NCBI GenBank assembly: GCA_002105175.1
Contig: MCGE01000011.1
Location: forward strand, 1,231,255-1,295,254
Source: Absidia repens
Taxonomy: Eukaryota > Mucoromycota > Mucoromycetes > Mucorales > Cunninghamellaceae
Direction of reading: 5' to 3'
DNA: 64,000 nucleotides
Position 1 is the stretch's first letter, and each line of letters starts with the position of its first letter. The notes under the pieces are model-generated. The model was not told the origin of the DNA. It did not search any database and worked only from the letters and a program-made list of their open reading frames with translations. The position numbers and the translations under genes were made by a program. Shown in pieces: positions 1 through 12,614 of this stretch.

Positions 1-1115
1 GAGTTGATGGTATCTGTGTGTGGTATTTCAATGAGGCATTCCTTTTTGTTGTTGCTGGTGCTGCTGCTGCTGAAAATGATGATGATGATGATGATGACGA
101 TGATGATGATTGAGCTTGTTGGATAAAATACACCTTTAGTAATAACAAAGTCCATGAGCCACCGTTCAGATAGCCCATTGGTTTTCCATAAAGATAACGC
201 TTATTTGCCCAATACTTTATAGATTGTAAAGCAAGGCGGAAAGCTGGTAGGTCATGGGGGTGAATATGTGTCAAGATAAATTGCCCTACACGTGGTCCTA
301 GACATATATAAAAGCAAGAAGAGAATAGTGTTAAAAACACCATACCCAATATAATATGACTTGACTATTCCTGTAATCTTACCATCGGTGCTAGCAAGAC
401 AAGATCCTTCTAATCCACGTATGTGCGAATCATCCAAAAGATCAATACCAGCAGGGACAGATGTCATGTGTAAGCGGACAAAGGAAATGTCAATCTAATA
501 ATATACGGACAAATAAATAAATACCAGTAAAGCCTATTTTTTTTTTTTACGAATCTTACCGGTATGGAATCAATGACGCATTTGATTATTGGTACATTTG
601 CCCGTGGGATACACTAGGAGGCGGATGATCATGTATCGTTAGACGTCAAGTTCAATATTCTTCCACACACACACGAACATTTTTGTTATGAGTATATACA
701 TTACCTCCACTTCACGAATGATTGGTTGGTTTTTTAAGAGTTTGGTAAAGAAAGTACTAAAGTCGCGTCGTCTAACGGAATGGGGAGCCAACAAAACCAC
801 ATCAATGTCACCGTCATATAAATGTCCACCAAGAGCAAAGGAGCCAAAAGGTAACAATTGGCATTCGAAGTCAGAGGGTTTGGTGTTGTTTTCCTTAACA
901 GATAACCGGACAAAAGATGGAATTAAAGAGCGAAGTATTGTCAATATATCGTCACTATGAAATAATATGATTAGTGAACATTCGGTACAAATTGAGTCAA
1001 TCATTCTCGATATTGTTTTGTGTTTTCCTTGTTACCGTTTTTTTGCTTCGCTTTGTCCCTCTATAATTCCGCGGTGTAATAGGTAGTTTCTCCACTCCAA
1101 ATCAATAGAGGACAT
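1..1115 (-). CDS. Poly(A) polymerase family protein, 5' part (3' end outside window)
   Basis: Five exons fit in frame on the minus strand: 1036-1115, 705-954, 560-613, 383-494 and 1-297. Translation starts at the ATG at 1115 (MSSIDLEWRN). The nucleotidyltransferase core shows GSFALGG followed by DGDIDVVLLAP, the G-S...D-x-D metal-binding signature of the pol-beta superfamily. A third part reads ANVPIIKCVIDSIP, then IDISFVRL, where canonical enzymes carry the third catalytic Asp region. SVPAGIDLLDDSHIRGLEG and FRLALQSIKYWANKRYLYG follow the order of the poly(A) polymerase central domain. The enzyme would add poly(A) tails to nuclear pre-mRNA. A Ser-rich and Ala-rich run follows the central-domain helix near the window edge. 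The sequence is divergent from textbook Pap1, so a paralogue or non-canonical poly(A) polymerase is possible. The C-terminal RNA-binding domain is not visible because the gene leaves the window. Confidence 0.8.
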
Positions 1116-1392
1116 GGTTTTCTTGTGTGATTTACTTGATTTAGTTTGGCATGTATCAATACGTGTAAAGGAAAAAGAAAAAAAAAGGGGGGGGGACGGG
1201 AAAAGGTGACAAGGCGGTATAAATTGCAAACGCCGCTGACATAAAGTGACTACGACTTACTGAGATAGAAACCCACTTAAAGAAAAAAATTGATGTAACT
1301 GAGTGAACAGTGTCAATATATATAATATATAGATAAACGAAGGGTGTATTATTTATATTGAAACAAAAAAGGATCATACCTATACATCAACC

Positions 1393-1539
1393 ATGGCAAC
1401 AATTTTTCCATTGGAAGCATTTAAACTACTCTGTCCGGCAAAAGGCGTGACGGAGATAGGGAAAATTGACAACTTTAATGAGGAAGAAATACCAAAAGTG
1501 GGATATGCTGGCACAGAAGATCATGATGAAGATATATGA
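1393..1539 (+). CDS. Small ORF, 48 aa, unknown
   Basis: An ATG at 1393 opens a 48-residue frame (MATIFPLEAFKLL... ending EDHDEDI) with a hydrophobic start and an acidic tail. It lies upstream of the divergent poly(A) polymerase gene. I recognise no family. Amino-acid use looks more protein-like than in the surrounding low-complexity DNA, but the length gives little statistical support. It could also be one exon of a split gene. Confidence 0.2.
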   Translation: MATIFPLEAFKLLCPAKGVTEIGKIDNFNEEEIPKVGYAGTEDHDEDI

Positions 1540-3686
1540 AAAAATACTAGACGAGCCGTCGGTGTAGAAAGTCTAGGTCAGTATCCTTGAGCAGCAGGTC
1601 CGCAGCTGCCCATACTATCCACAAGCGACATAATTATTTTTCTTTTGGCAGCAAACACGTTTCCTTTCACATTGTTTTCATGCATGCTGTGATCTAAGGG
1701 TGATCATGCAATATCAATATCTATATATACAGTAATGATGGTGAGAGGCCCAAGCCAATAATGAAAATATCAAGCGACAGCCACGCACTACGGGAAGATA
1801 AATATACGGAAGTATTGTAATCCAGTCATATGATACGATATATACTGTACAGTAGGGACCACACAATAACGTTATCAACGCGTTATTATTGTCGTTATTA
1901 TTGGAAACATAGTTATTATTATATTTACATGCATGCTATATCTATCAAGACACCGGCTTTCTGTTTTGTATTTTCATTCTGGAAATAAATCAAACTCCAG
2001 TTCAGCTACAGAAAGCATTTCAAGTCCCGCCCACGTGAATATTTATTTGCCCCAAAACAACTCTTATCCCAACCACTACCCTGCTCGCCGCTACGGCGGG
2101 ATACAAAGTTCTACGATCTTTTCACTCTTTTCATTCCTTGCTTTCATTTCACAATTTCCTTAATTTTTGTACGGCCAACATTGACTTCATCAAATGGGGA
2201 GTATTTCCTCGACCACACTCTCACTTGAACATTCATTGCAAGACGCTCACCTCATTACAAAACGTGACTTTCATCTCCGACACCATCTCCACAACCACGC
2301 CCATAATGGTTCCTTTTATTTTTATTTTTCTTTTTTTGGTTCTTGTCCCATTTTCCAATTTTCTTTTTCTCCATTTTTTTTTTTTTTCAATGCACTAATG
2401 GACGACATTTTATTTGACGGTGTTAGTGTTACTGTGTCTGACTTTTTTGCTACCTGGCTCCCTCCCCCGGTGTTATTTTATTGAACAAGATCCTACACCT
2501 TTTTGAATGTAAGACACGATACGAATAGAGAACGGCGACTTTGTTGAAAAGCTGAGTGTTCCTGACTGTGTATCCTTCTTTCTTTTTCTAGATTGACGGC
2601 GGTGTTACTGTGTCTGACTTTTTGCTACTTGGCTCACAGGCGCTTTTTAATCAACAAGATCCTACACCTTTTGGAATGTAAGACACAATACGATACGAAC
2701 ATGTTGAAAGTGGAGCGTACTGATTGTGTATCCTTCTTTCTTTTTCTAGATTGACGGCGGTATTATATACGGCGTTCTATATTCAGCATCGTTTGTAAGT
2801 TTTGCGAATGTGGAAGTAGTGGATGACAAGCTATGCGTGGGTAGAATACAGATTAGAAGTAAACGATATCGATTATGTGACGACCAACTATATTCATGAT
2901 TTTTTTTTTATCATGTTAGTATGTATGATATTGGTATTTGGACTTACGTCATTGCACTAACATGTTAAACTGGGGAACTCTTCGTAGTCTGAGGACGCAA
3001 ATTCGATGGTCCATTCGTATCGTCGTTATGCGTTGCCGGGGTATATTTTTACTTATTCGAATGAAAGATAAATACGTCAAGTATGGTGATTAGATATACA
3101 ATGCCCCATAGATTAAACTTTAGTTTATACATTAGTGTAGTGATATATAAATAAAGGAATACTCTACAATTACAACATCTGCGGCGTCTGAATATGAACT
3201 ATACATTTTGTTTTTGTGTGATGCGGATGTGGTTGTGGGAATAGCATTAAATGAATTCGGCTGATTCCAATGAAGCTGGCTGAAATATAAAATTTGATTT
3301 GGTGCCAACATATTGGGATATGCATGGAAAGGAGATTAAAAGCATCTTTTGCTATACTGTACCGTATAGAATCAGAGTGCAGAACTGTAGTGGTTTATGT
3401 AATAAGGGTGAACAAAAAATGAATAACTATTTAATCAACGGTATGGTATCGGGTGGTTACAGAAAAAGGGTCGTCTGTTGATGTTTGCCACTACTGTATT
3501 GTCTATTTATAGGGCTGGTGGAAGACTCAGAAGATCATGCCTCCTCCTTTTTTGGAAAGAAAGGGGGGGATATTATTGAAAATACAACGCGGGAAAAAAT
3601 AGATTGTTTGCCTTTTTGTTCTCTTCGTCTCTCTTTCCAGTTGATATCCTTTTTTTATTATTATTTCCTCTTCTCTCAAATAAATT
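1540..3686. other. Mostly non-coding stretch with a duplicated segment
   Basis: AT-rich DNA with T-runs and no convincing gene. It holds the tandem duplication at 2412-2763. The last duplicated acceptor is followed by a 49-codon open stretch, 2750-2899, with no recognisable domain. A pyrimidine-rich block at 3600-3680 just before the EF-hand gene is probably its promoter and leader. Confidence 0.5.
2412..2763 (+). repeat. Tandem duplication carrying an acceptor-like splice site
   Basis: Unit A (2412-2591) and unit B (2592-2749) are diverged direct repeats. Each begins with an ATTGACGG-like sequence followed by TTACTGTGTCTGAC. Each continues through CAACAAGATCCTACACC- or GAACAAGATCCTACACC-like sequence and ends with TCCTTCTTTCTTTTTCTAG. 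A third start (ATTGACGGCGG) follows at 2750. The pyrimidine tract ending in CTAG looks like a 3' splice site, so a small exon plus intron end may have been duplicated. Confidence 0.65.
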
Positions 3687-4455
3687 ATGGTAAACAAGAC
3701 ACACAGATGATGGTAGCAATGATAAATGATTTACAGTTTAGCTTTGTTAGACTGGCAGTACGATGACTGATGCCGAAGTTGCCCAACTTCGGGAATGCTA
3801 TGACTCTTATACTCATGGTCACGGCATGAATGCGTCCACGTTGGCAGAGATTTATCGAAAAGCAAAAGTGCAGGTTACTCAAGAAGAGCTGAATCGTCAG
3901 GTATGGCAATGAAAAAGCTTTGCACCATGATAACCGTTATCTTTTTAGATTGCCGCCGCAAGTTCAAAAGGAAATGGAAAATTGGACTTTGATGACTTTC
4001 TAACCATAATGACTCGAGTAAGTAACGAATGATATTTATTATGAAGTAGTTTCAAATGGCTTACCTATTTGCGAGTTTGTCATAGCAACGTGAAGCAAAT
4101 CCTGAAGAAGGTGCATCGAAAGTCTTTGCTTTGCTTGATACTGATAATGATGGATTGATTACCTCTCAAGATCTGGAAAGGGCCATTGTTGAATTCGGTA
4201 AAAATCGAAAAAAATCAAAATAACGCACATTCTTGCACTAAGACTGCACTAAGAAAACGCTCTCAATTATTAGGTGAAACTGTAACACCGGATGAATTAA
4301 AGGAAATGGTCTTGTCAGCTGATGTAGATGGAGATGGAATGATTAATTATGAAGAATTCCTCAAAGTCATGGTAATAAAAAAAAGGGGTGTGAGTTGATT
4401 TATGCACTAACATGGTTTTTAGACTCCGTCCAGGGTTAATGGTCAAGCTATTTAG
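3687..4455 (+). CDS. Calmodulin-like EF-hand protein
   Basis: Exons fit at 3751-3900, 3949-4017, 4086-4197, 4274-4371 and 4423-4455. An ATG-only first exon at 3687-3689 would give [11 protein letters not shown]; without it the start is the ATG at 3763. The protein is about 150 aa, the usual size of calmodulin or a myosin light chain. Four EF-hand regions can be placed. The first (DSYTHGHGM) is degenerate and the second ([12 protein letters not shown]) is weak. The third ([12 protein letters not shown]) and fourth ([12 protein letters not shown]) have good calcium loops, though loop three ends in Asp rather than Glu. The role is likely calcium-dependent or light-chain-type binding of a target helix. 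Two poor N-terminal loops argue against the main calmodulin and for a calmodulin-like or light-chain paralogue. Confidence 0.8.
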
Positions 4456-5480
4456 TTATCTCTTCTCCTTTTTTTTATTTTTACTATTATTGATATAAAT
4501 ATGCATAAATGTATTTTTTATTTTACCTTTATGGACATGTGCTTTTTGTTTTGTTTTACAAATTCACAAAATAAAACTTCTCAATACAGTATGAACTTAT
4601 TCATTGCATTCATGAAGTTTTTATGGTTTTAACGAATTGAGTTGAACCTCTACGTTGGATAAATCAAGAGAGTCCGCCTACCCAAAAAAAAAAAAAAAAA
4701 AAAAAAAGATCTCCCAGGAAATGATAAAGATTTTTTTTATAAGACAACAAAGCTCTTCATCATGCAATATAATGATATGTAAGATGAAAAGAAACGAAGT
4801 ACAATGGTTTGTTTGTTTGTTTTATAAATAAAAAAGGTTTCTTATATTAAAAATTCGTCGATGTTACGTCGTGAGGAAATGCAACACCAAAATGTTTATG
4901 TCGTTAAACAAATACCTTTCAGTGCTGCTTATTTTTTTTTTTCATGCACACCAAGGCCATTTTTAAACAGATTCAGGAAATTTATCCAACCAATATTTCT
5001 TTGAAGAGCAGTGTAGCTACTTTACAATATAGTACAGTATTGCAGATAGAGCGTGGAGCACCACGGTATGTTGAAGTCGGTTCTAACACTTTATTTTTGC
5101 CTACTACAGGCACTGTACTGTACATCATTTTGCGTATGCTCATTTCGCAAGGCAAACTAAATGTATGAGAGACGTTGTAAAGCTAAAAAGACACGACGTA
5201 TTTATTCAGGTGTAGATATTTCAAACTAAAATTAAACTGGTCTAATGATAATACCATGATACTCGTCTAAAGGCGATATGTATTATTATATGTGTGTGAG
5301 GGTTAAATTAAACCAACTCGTATTGCTAGACATTGACTGCAAAGGCATTAAGAGAAGAGAACAGCTTTGCTGCCATTGTTGAATGGTGCCGGTTGCTGCA
5401 AAAAGAAAAAAGAACTACTTGTTGGTGATGTTGTTGTACAGTATTGTACTGTACAAAGAAGAGGCAGGGTTCCTTTTTTA
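4456..5480. other. Non-coding gap after the EF-hand gene
   Basis: Contains an AATAAA-type site near 4570, an A-run at 4685-4707 and a GTTTGTTTGTTT run near 4810. About 40 bp near 5200 (TATTTATTCAGG, TGTAGATATT) resemble the AATAAA end of the dispersed repeat in minus orientation. Open frames here are short and have no recognisable domain. Confidence 0.45.
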
Positions 5481-5499
5481 GTATCCATCAAAAAAAATT

Positions 5500-6535
5500 C
5501 TGAAGAGTTGTTTAAAATTCCGCCCCCGTTGTTTGTTCCGTTCTCTTTATTTCTTTTTATCGATTTCTCTCTTTCATTTTTTCTTTTCTTTCTTCCCCAG
5601 ATAACTTCTTTTGGATTTTGATGATCTTAGATTAGTGTCAGTACTAGCTTAGAAGAGGTTTCAGCTCAGGGATTGCAAGATGCTTGGGGAACCCCTTTCA
5701 TTTTGGATTTAGGATTTGGCCACTATCATTATTTCGTTTTTTTGGAACCTCCATTAGCTTAGTTTAGTGTTAGCTGTCCATAGTTTATATCCGCATCTAA
5801 ATAAAACTTGTCTACTTTTACATACTTCAATGGAAAATGTTTCCTTTAGTCTCTCTCATGTCTTCTGCAAGCGATCTCACTTTTACTACTACCATCCCCT
5901 TTTTGATTGGTGTTAAACGGATGTGTTCCATTGGCGCATATCCCTTTATTCTTTCAAATGAGCTGTGCAGTACTGTACTGTGTATTAGCTTCCAATTTAC
6001 AATTTTTCTATTAGATCAATGTTGATTATTCTTCAATTCTAACTTTAGTCTCCTTCATGCTTATCCAGTAGCTCCTTTCATCAAATCCCTTATTACAATG
6101 AATCCCTCGCCTTTAGCTTTAGTACCGATCAATATGCGTCAATAAAACATGTTACTTTTAACCATCCGTTGACTCACCTTAAAGTGAACAATGTTGCTAT
6201 TGTAGCTGTTTCGTGATTGTCTTCTCAATTCTTGCTTTCTAATGTTTGCTTTCTACTTCACCCACTATGATAGCCTTTCTTTTGAAAACCCACAAACTAG
6301 TTGTCAGCCTGAAATCACTTACCCAATCATAAAAGTAAATATAGCTCGTGCCGACATTGTAGAACATTTTGCACCTCTTTCTCGCTTATCTTTGACTACT
6401 TGCTCCAGTTCCCTCCCCTGAATCCCAGCGATTGGTTAATAATTCTGGATGACTTGATATGAAACCATGCTCATATCCCAGCTTTACAATTGTATGGATT
6501 CCATATAATATTCAACATATATTGTGATTCTAGTG
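5500..6535 (+). repeat. Dispersed non-coding repeat, copy 1 (full length)
   Basis: Begins with AAATTCCGCCCCCG and a polypyrimidine tract (5530-5600). It continues through ACTTCTTTTGG, TTAGATTAGTGTCAG, a GGTTTC...GGAACC hairpin (5657-5694), CATTTTGGATTTAGGATTTG and TTTATATC...AATAAAAC. A longer 3' half (to about 6530) aligns by eye with copy 2 at 20560-21560, for example AACATTTTGCAC, CTTTGACTACTTGC and CGATTGGTTAATA. No reading frame is shared between the copies, so it is not an ORF-bearing transposon. The family may be a transcribed non-coding element or SINE-like sequence; this is inference. Confidence 0.7.
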
Positions 6536-6839
6536 TCAAAAAATGGCCATCTCAAAAAAAAAAAAAAGGATAAGTATGATAATTCAGACCATTGAGAACA
6601 AAACGTATACATCGGTTTTTTTCATAAAAAAAGAGTTATCAGCCTTCAAAGAAAAAGACTTTGGACGGCATCTAGGATTTGAAATGCTTCTGATGAACTA
6701 AAAAGGAAACTGAAATGTGCATTTATTTTTTAAAACACCGTACAATCGTATACCGGAAAAAAGGTTAAATTTTTTACCTCATGAAACCAGTCCTTTGTCC
6801 CTGGAAACCAGCCTTTTTCTAGAACCAATTTTTTTTTTT

Positions 6840-7172
6840 TTTTTTTTACATCTCTATGCGATTCAAGAAGCGCTCCATGCAAACATATTCCTATGTCGCG
6901 TCTATCCCAAATTCCATTGTGAATGTAATTGGATAGAGCGATACTGCACTGATGTTAAGCGGGAAGTGAGTAACAATTGTACCTATTCCGATCTCGAACA
7001 AAATCTTCAACAATCCTGTGACATGGTGTTTCCTCCAAGTGAAACGCCACTGAAAATCAGACGATACTATTTGGATGCTGGTGACACATCGAAGTTTACA
7101 GCCAAGAGAAAGATATCAGCGAAGCTCCTGAAATTGTCAAGAAATTCATTCAAGGAGATACACATCCCATAG
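6840..7172 (+). pseudogene. DDE-type transposase C-terminal relic
   Basis: One open stretch encodes VYPKFHCECNWIERYCTDVKR. It matches the common fungal DDE transposase pattern YPKFHCELNFIExxWGxxKR, in which the Glu is the third catalytic residue. It continues through SETPLKIRRYYLDAGD and a basic tail (FTAKRKISAKLLKLSRN), also typical of that family. The usual Trp after IExx is Cys here. The N-terminal two thirds with both catalytic Asp residues are absent; upstream sequence (6540-6839) is broken by stops and homopolymers. This is a dead fragment of a cut-and-paste element. Confidence 0.65.
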
Positions 7173-7379
7173 AAGACTCCCAAACGAAGATTAATTCATA
7201 TATTTCTAATTTTATTTATTTATTATTTAAACAATAAATAATATCGCCCCGCCTTTTTATTTGTACACACACACCAGTTTTTTTTTTTTTTTTTTTTTTT
7301 TTTTGCTATATAATAAGCCCATGTTTATCCATTTGATAGAACAATCAAGCAATGAGAAAGAAAAATGATAGAAAAAGGC

Positions 7380-7620
7380 AAAATAAAGTTTATTCAGTAG
7401 AAATATAATAATGACAGTTAACACAAGCTACGATTATCTAATAAAAGTCCCAAATCCTCAATTCAAAATGAAGAGCTTCCCCATGCATCTTGTAAATCCC
7501 TGGGCTGAAATCCCTCTAACGCTATGTTTAACACTAATCCTAGCTGAACATCACCTCATTGAGATCAATGAAGATGGTGCTGTCCTAAAAAAAAAAGAAG
7601 AAGAAGAAAGAGCGGTTGCA
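7380..7620 (-). repeat. Dispersed non-coding repeat, copy 5 (short form)
   Basis: Read on the minus strand it has a polypyrimidine start (7590-7610), CTCAATGAGGTGATGTTC and AGGATTAGTGTTA. These are followed by ATTTCAGCCCAGGGATT, ATGCATGGGGAAGCTCTTC and an AATAAACTTTATTTT end at 7380. Only the 5' half of the full repeat is present, ending at the internal AATAAA. This matches the short form at 62700-62950. Confidence 0.6.
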
Positions 7621-8080
7621 ATTGCAAAATCGACATGAAAAAAATTGAAAATTTGAGCGGCAACTTATTTGAACCCCGATGTATGCCACTTGCTTCATAT
7701 TGAGAAGTATTTTTTATGTGTAGAGGGACGACCTACTGAGATCGAAATTTTGAAATTTGGGTCGGTTCTAAGTTGGGAAACACATATTACACACAATTTA
7801 TGCACACAGTTATTCATTTTAGCATACGACAATGAGAAGAAAATATATGCATGTTTTTTTTTGAGCTATTTTTTATTGATTGCGAGTTTGAAAACAGATA
7901 TCATAAATGAATAATAAAAGCAAGATGTAGACGATGTAACAAAAATGAGCTTTGAAAAAATATAAAAAAAAAATAGGGGGAGAGTTTGGGGGAATGATTG
8001 AGTAAACTAGACATGCCACATATATAATATAAGTGGAGAAAACTATAAAGACACCCGCTACAAATAGGTTGGTCACTATA
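7621..8080. other. Short non-coding gap before TRM3 3' end
   Basis: AT-rich, with only small open frames and no recognisable coding pattern. It probably includes the 3' UTR and terminator of the minus-strand methyltransferase gene ending at 8081. Confidence 0.4.
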
Positions 8081-11000
8081 TCATTGAGTCATCAATTGTT
8101 GCTGACGCCAGTGGATTTGTTTTGTGTATTCATACAGGATAATGGAGCCACTGACATGAACATTGAGAGATCGAATCACACCGTACTGCGGGATTTCAAC
8201 GGCATAGTCCAAAAGTTGTAGCAGGTTCGCCGGGATACCTTGCCTTTCTTTTCCTAAAAGTAGCACACATTTCTCGGGAAAGTCAAAGTCACCAAGTTTG
8301 ACGCTGTTTGTTGTTTGTTCCAACCCACACAGAGTATATCCTTCGTCCTTTTTCTTTCGCAGGTAGTTCGTTAAATCCGGTGCCGGAACTTCGACCATAG
8401 GCATCCATTTCTACATGTATAAAACAGAATTGAGTCAATCACAATACGACTGGATCATACATTGGTATATAAATGACTAACCTCAGACGAGACGCTGACG
8501 GTGGTAAATGATGGATCGTCCTTGATCTATAGATAAAAATTATTCTTGACTAGTTGGCCCATATATGTTCGTATATGTTTTTATTACCTTTAAACTATGC
8601 ACTACGAGCAGCGACGCATTGAAGATTTCACACGTTCGACACAAACCTACCATTTTGAAACCACAAAAATAATATTAAGAATTAAGACGATCTTTTTTTC
8701 TGTGTGGAGGAGTCCTTACCGGCAAGGTTTGGTAAACGATCGACGAGACTAGCCACAACAATGATTTCGTTTCTTCGACGCTACAAAACGGTAAAACGCG
8801 GTCAATGTAAAAACAATAATGCCTGCCTACCAAGTAGCTCTTTTTTTTTTATTACCTTTTTCTTCACAAGGGATTTAGTCAAATCTACATCAGTCTCCAG
8901 CATCATTTCCCAAGGAGTAATTTTCTTTTGATAGGATTCGTCAATGTCCGCATCTATATTTTGATCCTTTTCCGTAAAGCGATTTTCACCATTATCCGTC
9001 AATTCCGTTGGATCAGTACCAGAGTAAAGAAAATCACGATTTGCATTGCTAAATGGACAACCAGGAACAGGGCTGGAATTTATTCGGATGAATGATTTCT
9101 ACCAGAAAAAAAAAAAAAAAAGGAAGAGATATAAGCTAAAAAATTGGATGTTTTTTTTTTTTTTTTTTCAAGGTTTACCGATCCAATGCGTTCATTTTCA
9201 GCCACTCCAAAGACATGTAAATTTTCCCGGAATATATATTCAATGTTGTAGTCTTCAATCGGGTCAAACGTTGTCAAAAAATATTGCGATTTGATTTTTT
9301 CAGTCACTTTCTTGCAGTCGCCGTGTCGTTTCATAAAAGAGGACATCATCAAGGCATATGGATTATTTTCCAGGTTCAGGTCCAGTCCACTAGTTTATTA
9401 TTTTATGCATAAAAACGCAATGAAGCATTGAATACACTGATTATCATCATTATAAAACCTCTGTTCTTATTTTACCTTTTCATATAAGCATTCCAATTCC
9501 GTTCCCAGGAGCAGAGAGCATACATCCGAATATTGAAGTGGTTAGGAATCATCCAAGGTGCCAAAAGAGGGAAAATCTGTCATAAAAAGAAAGTGAAAAA
9601 TCATAGCATATAATATCTCGTATTAGAAAACGTCGAGTAATCTACCGCTGATAAAACAAAAAAAATACCTTCTTAAAATAATCACATGCGTCTTGATTAG
9701 AGAGTTTTTCACCTAAGAAGAAGGTCACCGTTAGGATGGAGACCACATATGATGGTTTCAAATCCGCCATTTCAAGTTGTTGATATATCAATTCTAGTTG
9801 TTCAGGAAACTGCAATAGCAATCGAGTTACAGTCCACTATAAAACAAAACGTAAATATGTGTACTTTTATAAGATCCATATGTGATGTCCTTCTTTATTG
9901 CTTACCTCCATATATGACCGAACCGATACACTGGTTTCCTTTTGCATCAACCCCAGCATGCGGTCAACATAATCGTGTGAGTCTTTTACTTTGATAAAGC
10001 GACTTGTCAATAGAATGGTACACCATGATCGTATCTAATAAAACGAAAAAAATAATATAGTTCGTGAATAAAGAGCGCTTCAATTTTCTGTCAACGACAT
10101 ATATAGTACCTTAAATCGATGCATCGCCGTGTTTGTAAATACGCCTTCATATAGTTCCGGTTTGTTGTTGGATTCCATCATATGGTTCATTAACTGATGA
10201 GCAAATTCACTGTGCCTGTCGTTGGATTCGTCTAATCGCAAAATCAAGTCACTCATGAGAACTCGTACGTAGTAGTCATTTTGATTAAAAACCATTTCTG
10301 CAGTTCTACAAACCCACAAAAATAAAACAAGCAAATATCAATAAGGTTTTTTTTCAATCTATTCTTGTATAGTTTTTCAAGTTACTTACCCTTCCGCAGA
10401 CTTCAGGACATCAGCGTATTGTAATTTCAGTAACGCAGCGGCTTCCAGTTTTTGGTCATCTCGGTCACGCAAAGGACCAAAAACCAATAATGTTGCAATT
10501 TCTTTGACATATAAAAGCATGGATTCATTTGTTTCTGGGGTAAACGCTGACCAAAAATCATGTAGTAGAAGCGCAGCTTCACCAACTAAGAGAGGTTTCC
10601 ATTCACCAAATTCAATGATTGTGCGGATCGCCTATTGACAGTTTCCCATAGAGTAAAAATAAAGTTGAATCACCAGATAAAAAGGAAAAAAAAAGGGACA
10701 GATCGAAGTAGAAAGCGTATTACCTTTTTAAGTGGCCCGCCATCCTGATTCAAGTTTGTATTAGATAGTAGGCACGGTTGGAGTACCAAGTTGATCAGCG
10801 ACCGGATCAATATACCAAACGCCTTTGAGCTGTTGAGATAGTCCCTCAATATAGATATAACATAGTCCACACATGTCAGGACAGAATCAGGTTGTTTTTC
10901 CCAAGACATGCTGAGGAGAATTGTGATGCAGTCGATGATTGTTTCCGCACAAATATCCGAAGCACTTTCTAGTTGATCCATTGCCAGAGCGAATAATTTT

Positions 11001-11782
11001 GCTGGATCAAAGATTTCGCTTTCTGGTTCGTGTTCAAGACTCTAATGGCAATAGTAGAAAAATAAGAAATGATGAGTAAATCAATCAGCTTAGATAAAAC
11101 TGAAGATGAAATCCACCATACCCATTTCCCGTATTGAACGATATTTCCCAAACATCTCCATTTGTGCCGTGTAAAAGTAGCCATGGTATCGCCCCAAGAT
11201 CGATAACGAGTAAGGTCAGGTGTGCGCTTGATTATGATGGTGGATATAAGAGATATAGTGGTTCCATCAATTTTCAGCCCATAAAGCTTGTTCTGGTATG
11301 CCAATTGATAGACTGTTCCCAGTACACGTACAAGAGTAAGCTTGGACAATTCGCTTAAGGAGCCCAGCTCTACGATAGATGAATAAGAAATAAATCATAG
11401 TATTCAAAGCCCAAACAATGTGATAATATTCACCGTTCTTACCTTTGTCTTTGACATGTAGAAGATCCAATGTACGTTTAGCGTAGCTCACAAGTAGATC
11501 CATTTTTGATTCATCATCACTTTCATATACATGAGTGTCAGCCAAGATACGTTGCATCACAGATAGTAACAAGTCAACTAATGGTTCAGCTTGAAACAGA
11601 AATAACAAAAAGAGGGAAATGAAATGTACAGTTAATGTACCATAACACTTATCTGAATGTTGATAATCATTCCCAAGTTACCTGTAGCATTTGTTGAGTC
11701 CGTATTGATAATTTGGTTTTCAATTCGTTTTAAAACCAGCTGGTATAAGGGTTCTTTCCAGTTCATCAATAATACGATATCT

Positions 11783-11838
<56 letters not shown>

Positions 11839-12574
11839 TGGTTACAAATACACCTATGGTACATAATTTGACAATGTTACATACCTGTGATTGGACCAAA
11901 GCACGTTTCAATTCTTTTCCACAGAGAGTCCAAAAGCACCAATAATCGGTTGAATGTTGTTAATGACCTACATAAAAAAGAAGATATCTTTGTTAACCAT
12001 CTCCCAAACGAAATAACCTACATTGTAAGTTCTTTTCAATACGTACGATGTTTGGTCTTGTAATTTAACAGACATTGCTGCGAATATCGAATGTATTTTG
12101 TTTGGATCTGGATTTCCGTCGCCATTTTCTACCAGCAATAATGACATATTTGCCAATACATTTGCTTGATTTTGCAGTATTTCCACAGGGGCATCTATGA
12201 GAAATGTAGGCCAAATGAGAAAAAGAAAAGTAAGATTTTCTGATTTGGGTCCTGAAAGAATGATAAGAGGCAATTACATACTACCTTGGGACATTTCTTC
12301 ACAAACATAAGTATCCACCCGCTTTTTTAAATTTTCAATAATATCTTGAAGGAACTATATACAAAATAAAATCGGGCAAAACGAGGTCAGGCAGAGATTG
12401 TAAAAAGTAGTATTTTCTTTTATATATCTAATATTACCTTTTTCTTGGTCACCTTTTGTTCTAGCCATGACTTGAGACTCTGATATTCATCCGAAGTAGA
12501 TAAAAATGGGTAATCAGTAACAAGAGATGATATTGTTCTATCAAAAAAAAAAATGTAAGAAAGGGAATAAAGGA

Positions 12575-12614
<40 letters not shown>

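Noticed and set aside
688..960. Plus-strand open frame over the poly(A) polymerase exon
   Set aside because: Antisense shadow of a conserved nucleotidyltransferase exon.
4944..5168. 74-codon open frame
   Set aside because: No domain, no splice or promoter context; surrounded by repeat fragments.
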